DNA of 39,476 nt from a virus. Both the position numbers and the translations under genes were made by a program. The notes under the pieces are model-generated. The model saw only the letters and a program-made list of their open reading frames with translations. It ran no database searches and was not told where the DNA came from. The stretch spans positions 1 to 39,476 of the IMG/VR virus record IMGVR_UViG_3300033388_005355, one strand, 5' to 3'. This document shows, piece after piece, positions 38,437 through 39,476 of this stretch. Positions within the stretch are counted from its first letter, which is position 1. Every line of letters begins with the position of its first letter.

Positions 38437-38679
38437 ATGAAAAAATTTTTTAGAGAGTTTTTTAGAAAAATAGGTAGAGAAATTAAATCTATTTTTAGTG
38501 CTAAATTAAGAGAGACAAGAGCTGAATTAAAAAGCAAAGCAAAAAAGCAGATTATATCTAAAATTATTCCTGAAATAAGAAATAAAATAGATAACGGTGG
38601 CGTAATTGCAGATGCTTTAAAAGAAAAACTAGATAGTATTTTAAATAAAGCAGAAAATAAAATGGAGAATCTAAAATGA
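38437..38679 (+). CDS. Small basic helical protein, 80 aa
   Basis: The ATG at 38437 with AAGGAG upstream is preferred over an earlier in-frame start at 38407 in the adaptor gene's tail. It is an amphipathic basic helix (KKFFREFFRKIGREIKSIF) followed by Lys/Glu helices. No family is recognised; a membrane-active or internal virion peptide is possible. ATGA links it to the next gene. Confidence 0.6.
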   Translation: MKKFFREFFRKIGREIKSIFSAKLRETRAELKSKAKKQIISKIIPEIRNKIDNGGVIADALKEKLDSILNKAENKMENLK

Positions 38680-39404
38680 AAGTAACAAAAGAAAGTGTTG
38701 AAGCAGTTCTTAAGCAAGTTGTAGAGCTCGTAAATGGCATTACGGCCGGTAAATCGGCTATGAAGGTTCAAGCTGATTGGAGTCTGAAAAAGTTGGTAGA
38801 AGAGGCTAATGAATTTTGTATGAAAGCTAAATATTGTGCTGAAAGAGTTATCAACAAAGATAAAGATTATTCTGAAACTGTATCTATAAACAAAGAGCCT
38901 AGAATTTATGTGGAAGTTAAAAAATCTTTTGAAGGTGATTACGAAGGTTTAGAAGAGATTAATAAATCTTTATCAGAAAATAAAACTCCTGAAGAGCCTG
39001 AAGACTTAATGAAGTCTTTTGATGATAGTTTGGAAGATCTTGAAAAGGCTGGAATTAATTACACCGGTAATCCTGTTGCTAATGATAGTGGTAACGATAA
39101 ACCTAAAAAATCTAAAGTTGTTACTAAAGTTGTCAAAAATGAATCTATGTCTGATAAAGATAATGAAAATGAAAATGGCGATGAAAAAGGTGACGATGAT
39201 GATAAAAAGAAAAAAGATAAAAAACAAGCCAATTTGATTAAAAAGTCTGAAGATGAAGAAAAAGAAGAAAAAGAGCCTAAACCACCAAAAGAGCCTGAAG
39301 CTAAAAAAACTTCTATGAAAAAATCTTTAGATGAGCCTACCCGAATAGCTCTAGGTCGTAACAGTTTCAGTAGAGATGTTCAAGGTCAAACTGGAATTTT
39401 CTAA
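38676..39404 (+). CDS. Virion-associated protein with repeated x-K-S/A sites
   Basis: The N-terminal 75 residues are helical. The remainder is acidic and disordered with many motif copies: VKKSFEGD, INKSLSEN, LMKSFDDS, LEKAGINY, LIKKSEDE and MKKSLDEP. The central KKKKDKKQ and EKEEKEPKPPKEPEAKK stretches are low complexity. It may be a processed internal or scaffold-like protein. ATGA precedes and TAATG follows it. Confidence 0.55.
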   Translation: MKVTKESVEAVLKQVVELVNGITAGKSAMKVQADWSLKKLVEEANEFCMKAKYCAERVINKDKDYSETVSINKEPRIYVEVKKSFEGDYEGLEEINKSLSENKTPEEPEDLMKSFDDSLEDLEKAGINYTGNPVANDSGNDKPKKSKVVTKVVKNESMSDKDNENENGDEKGDDDDKKKKDKKQANLIKKSEDEEKEEKEPKPPKEPEAKKTSMKKSLDEPTRIALGRNSFSRDVQGQTGIF

Positions 39405-39476
39405 TGGCAAGGTCTTATACAGTCTCCACTAACATAACTCTTGTAGAAGATGCTAAAGAGAAAAGGAGAGATGATA
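39404..39476 (+). CDS. Start of a further gene (partial)
   Basis: The ATG overlaps the preceding TAA and the frame (MARSYTVSTNITLVEDAKEK) stays open to the window edge. Its position in the neck region suggests a tail or connector gene, but 24 codons do not allow a call. Confidence 0.5.
   Translation, partial: MARSYTVSTNITLVEDAKEKRRDD

Noticed and set aside
39019-39237. Alternative + strand frame within the 38676 gene
   Set aside because: It is a Met/Lys/Ile-rich out-of-frame reading of a low-complexity acidic region without an SD.

Overview
The window is a gap-free stretch of a tailed double-stranded DNA bacteriophage genome. Every supportable gene lies on the + strand. Genes are packed head to tail with ATGA, GTGA, TAATG or TGATG junctions and clear purine-rich Shine-Dalgarno (SD) sites. 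The sequence is AT-rich. The host is probably a Gram-negative bacterium: promoters are of the sigma70 TTGACA/TATAAT type with AAGGAG-like SDs, there is a phage-encoded lipoprotein with a lipobox, and a patatin-like phospholipase sits beside the amidase. The host itself cannot be named from this sequence. No integrase, lysogeny repressor, tRNA gene, IS element or CRISPR array was found. No stretch longer than 300 bases lacks a gene; the longest gaps are 12794-13034 and 21171-21323.

Region 1 (1-7691) holds DNA-metabolism and small accessory genes: an NPPF adenine methyltransferase-like protein, a RuvC-like resolvase, a membrane protein, an MmpS-like lipoprotein, a T4 PseT-like HAD phosphatase, a possible Cys-His-Asp hydrolase, and many unknown small proteins, several with zinc knuckles. 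One gene (2960-3739) is split by an in-frame TGA.

Region 2 (7694-21170) starts with a small-terminase-like gene. The GpA-type large terminase follows only after about 4.7 kb of small genes. Its apparent start is truncated: coding-like sequence continues upstream without a usable start codon. A NUMOD4/HNH homing endonuclease and a ribbon-helix-helix regulator follow. Three strong sigma70-type promoters (about 9550, 14930 and 18470) carry phased 10-bp repeats over their -10 boxes, suggesting a small regulon run by that regulator.

Region 3 (21171-39476) is the virion and lysis block. It begins with a second promoter type and a 944-residue polyvalent-type protein (KOW-like, LPD5-like, LPD1-like HExxH metalloprotease). 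Next come two paralogous surface-type proteins, a DUF5661 protein, a lysis cassette (two membrane proteins, an amidase and a patatin-like phospholipase), the portal, a sigma70-like protein that appears built for the virion, a MuF-like minor head protein, the prohead protease, scaffold, major capsid protein (followed by a strong terminator) and the neck adaptor.

The most interesting pattern is that many head-region proteins share a [LIMV]-x-K-[AS] motif, often as an N-terminal LLLKA tag, and the protease and capsid share a nearly identical 26-residue segment around it. I infer a capsid-targeting and maturation-cleavage system that loads proteins, including the metalloprotease and the sigma-like protein, into the head for delivery to the host.
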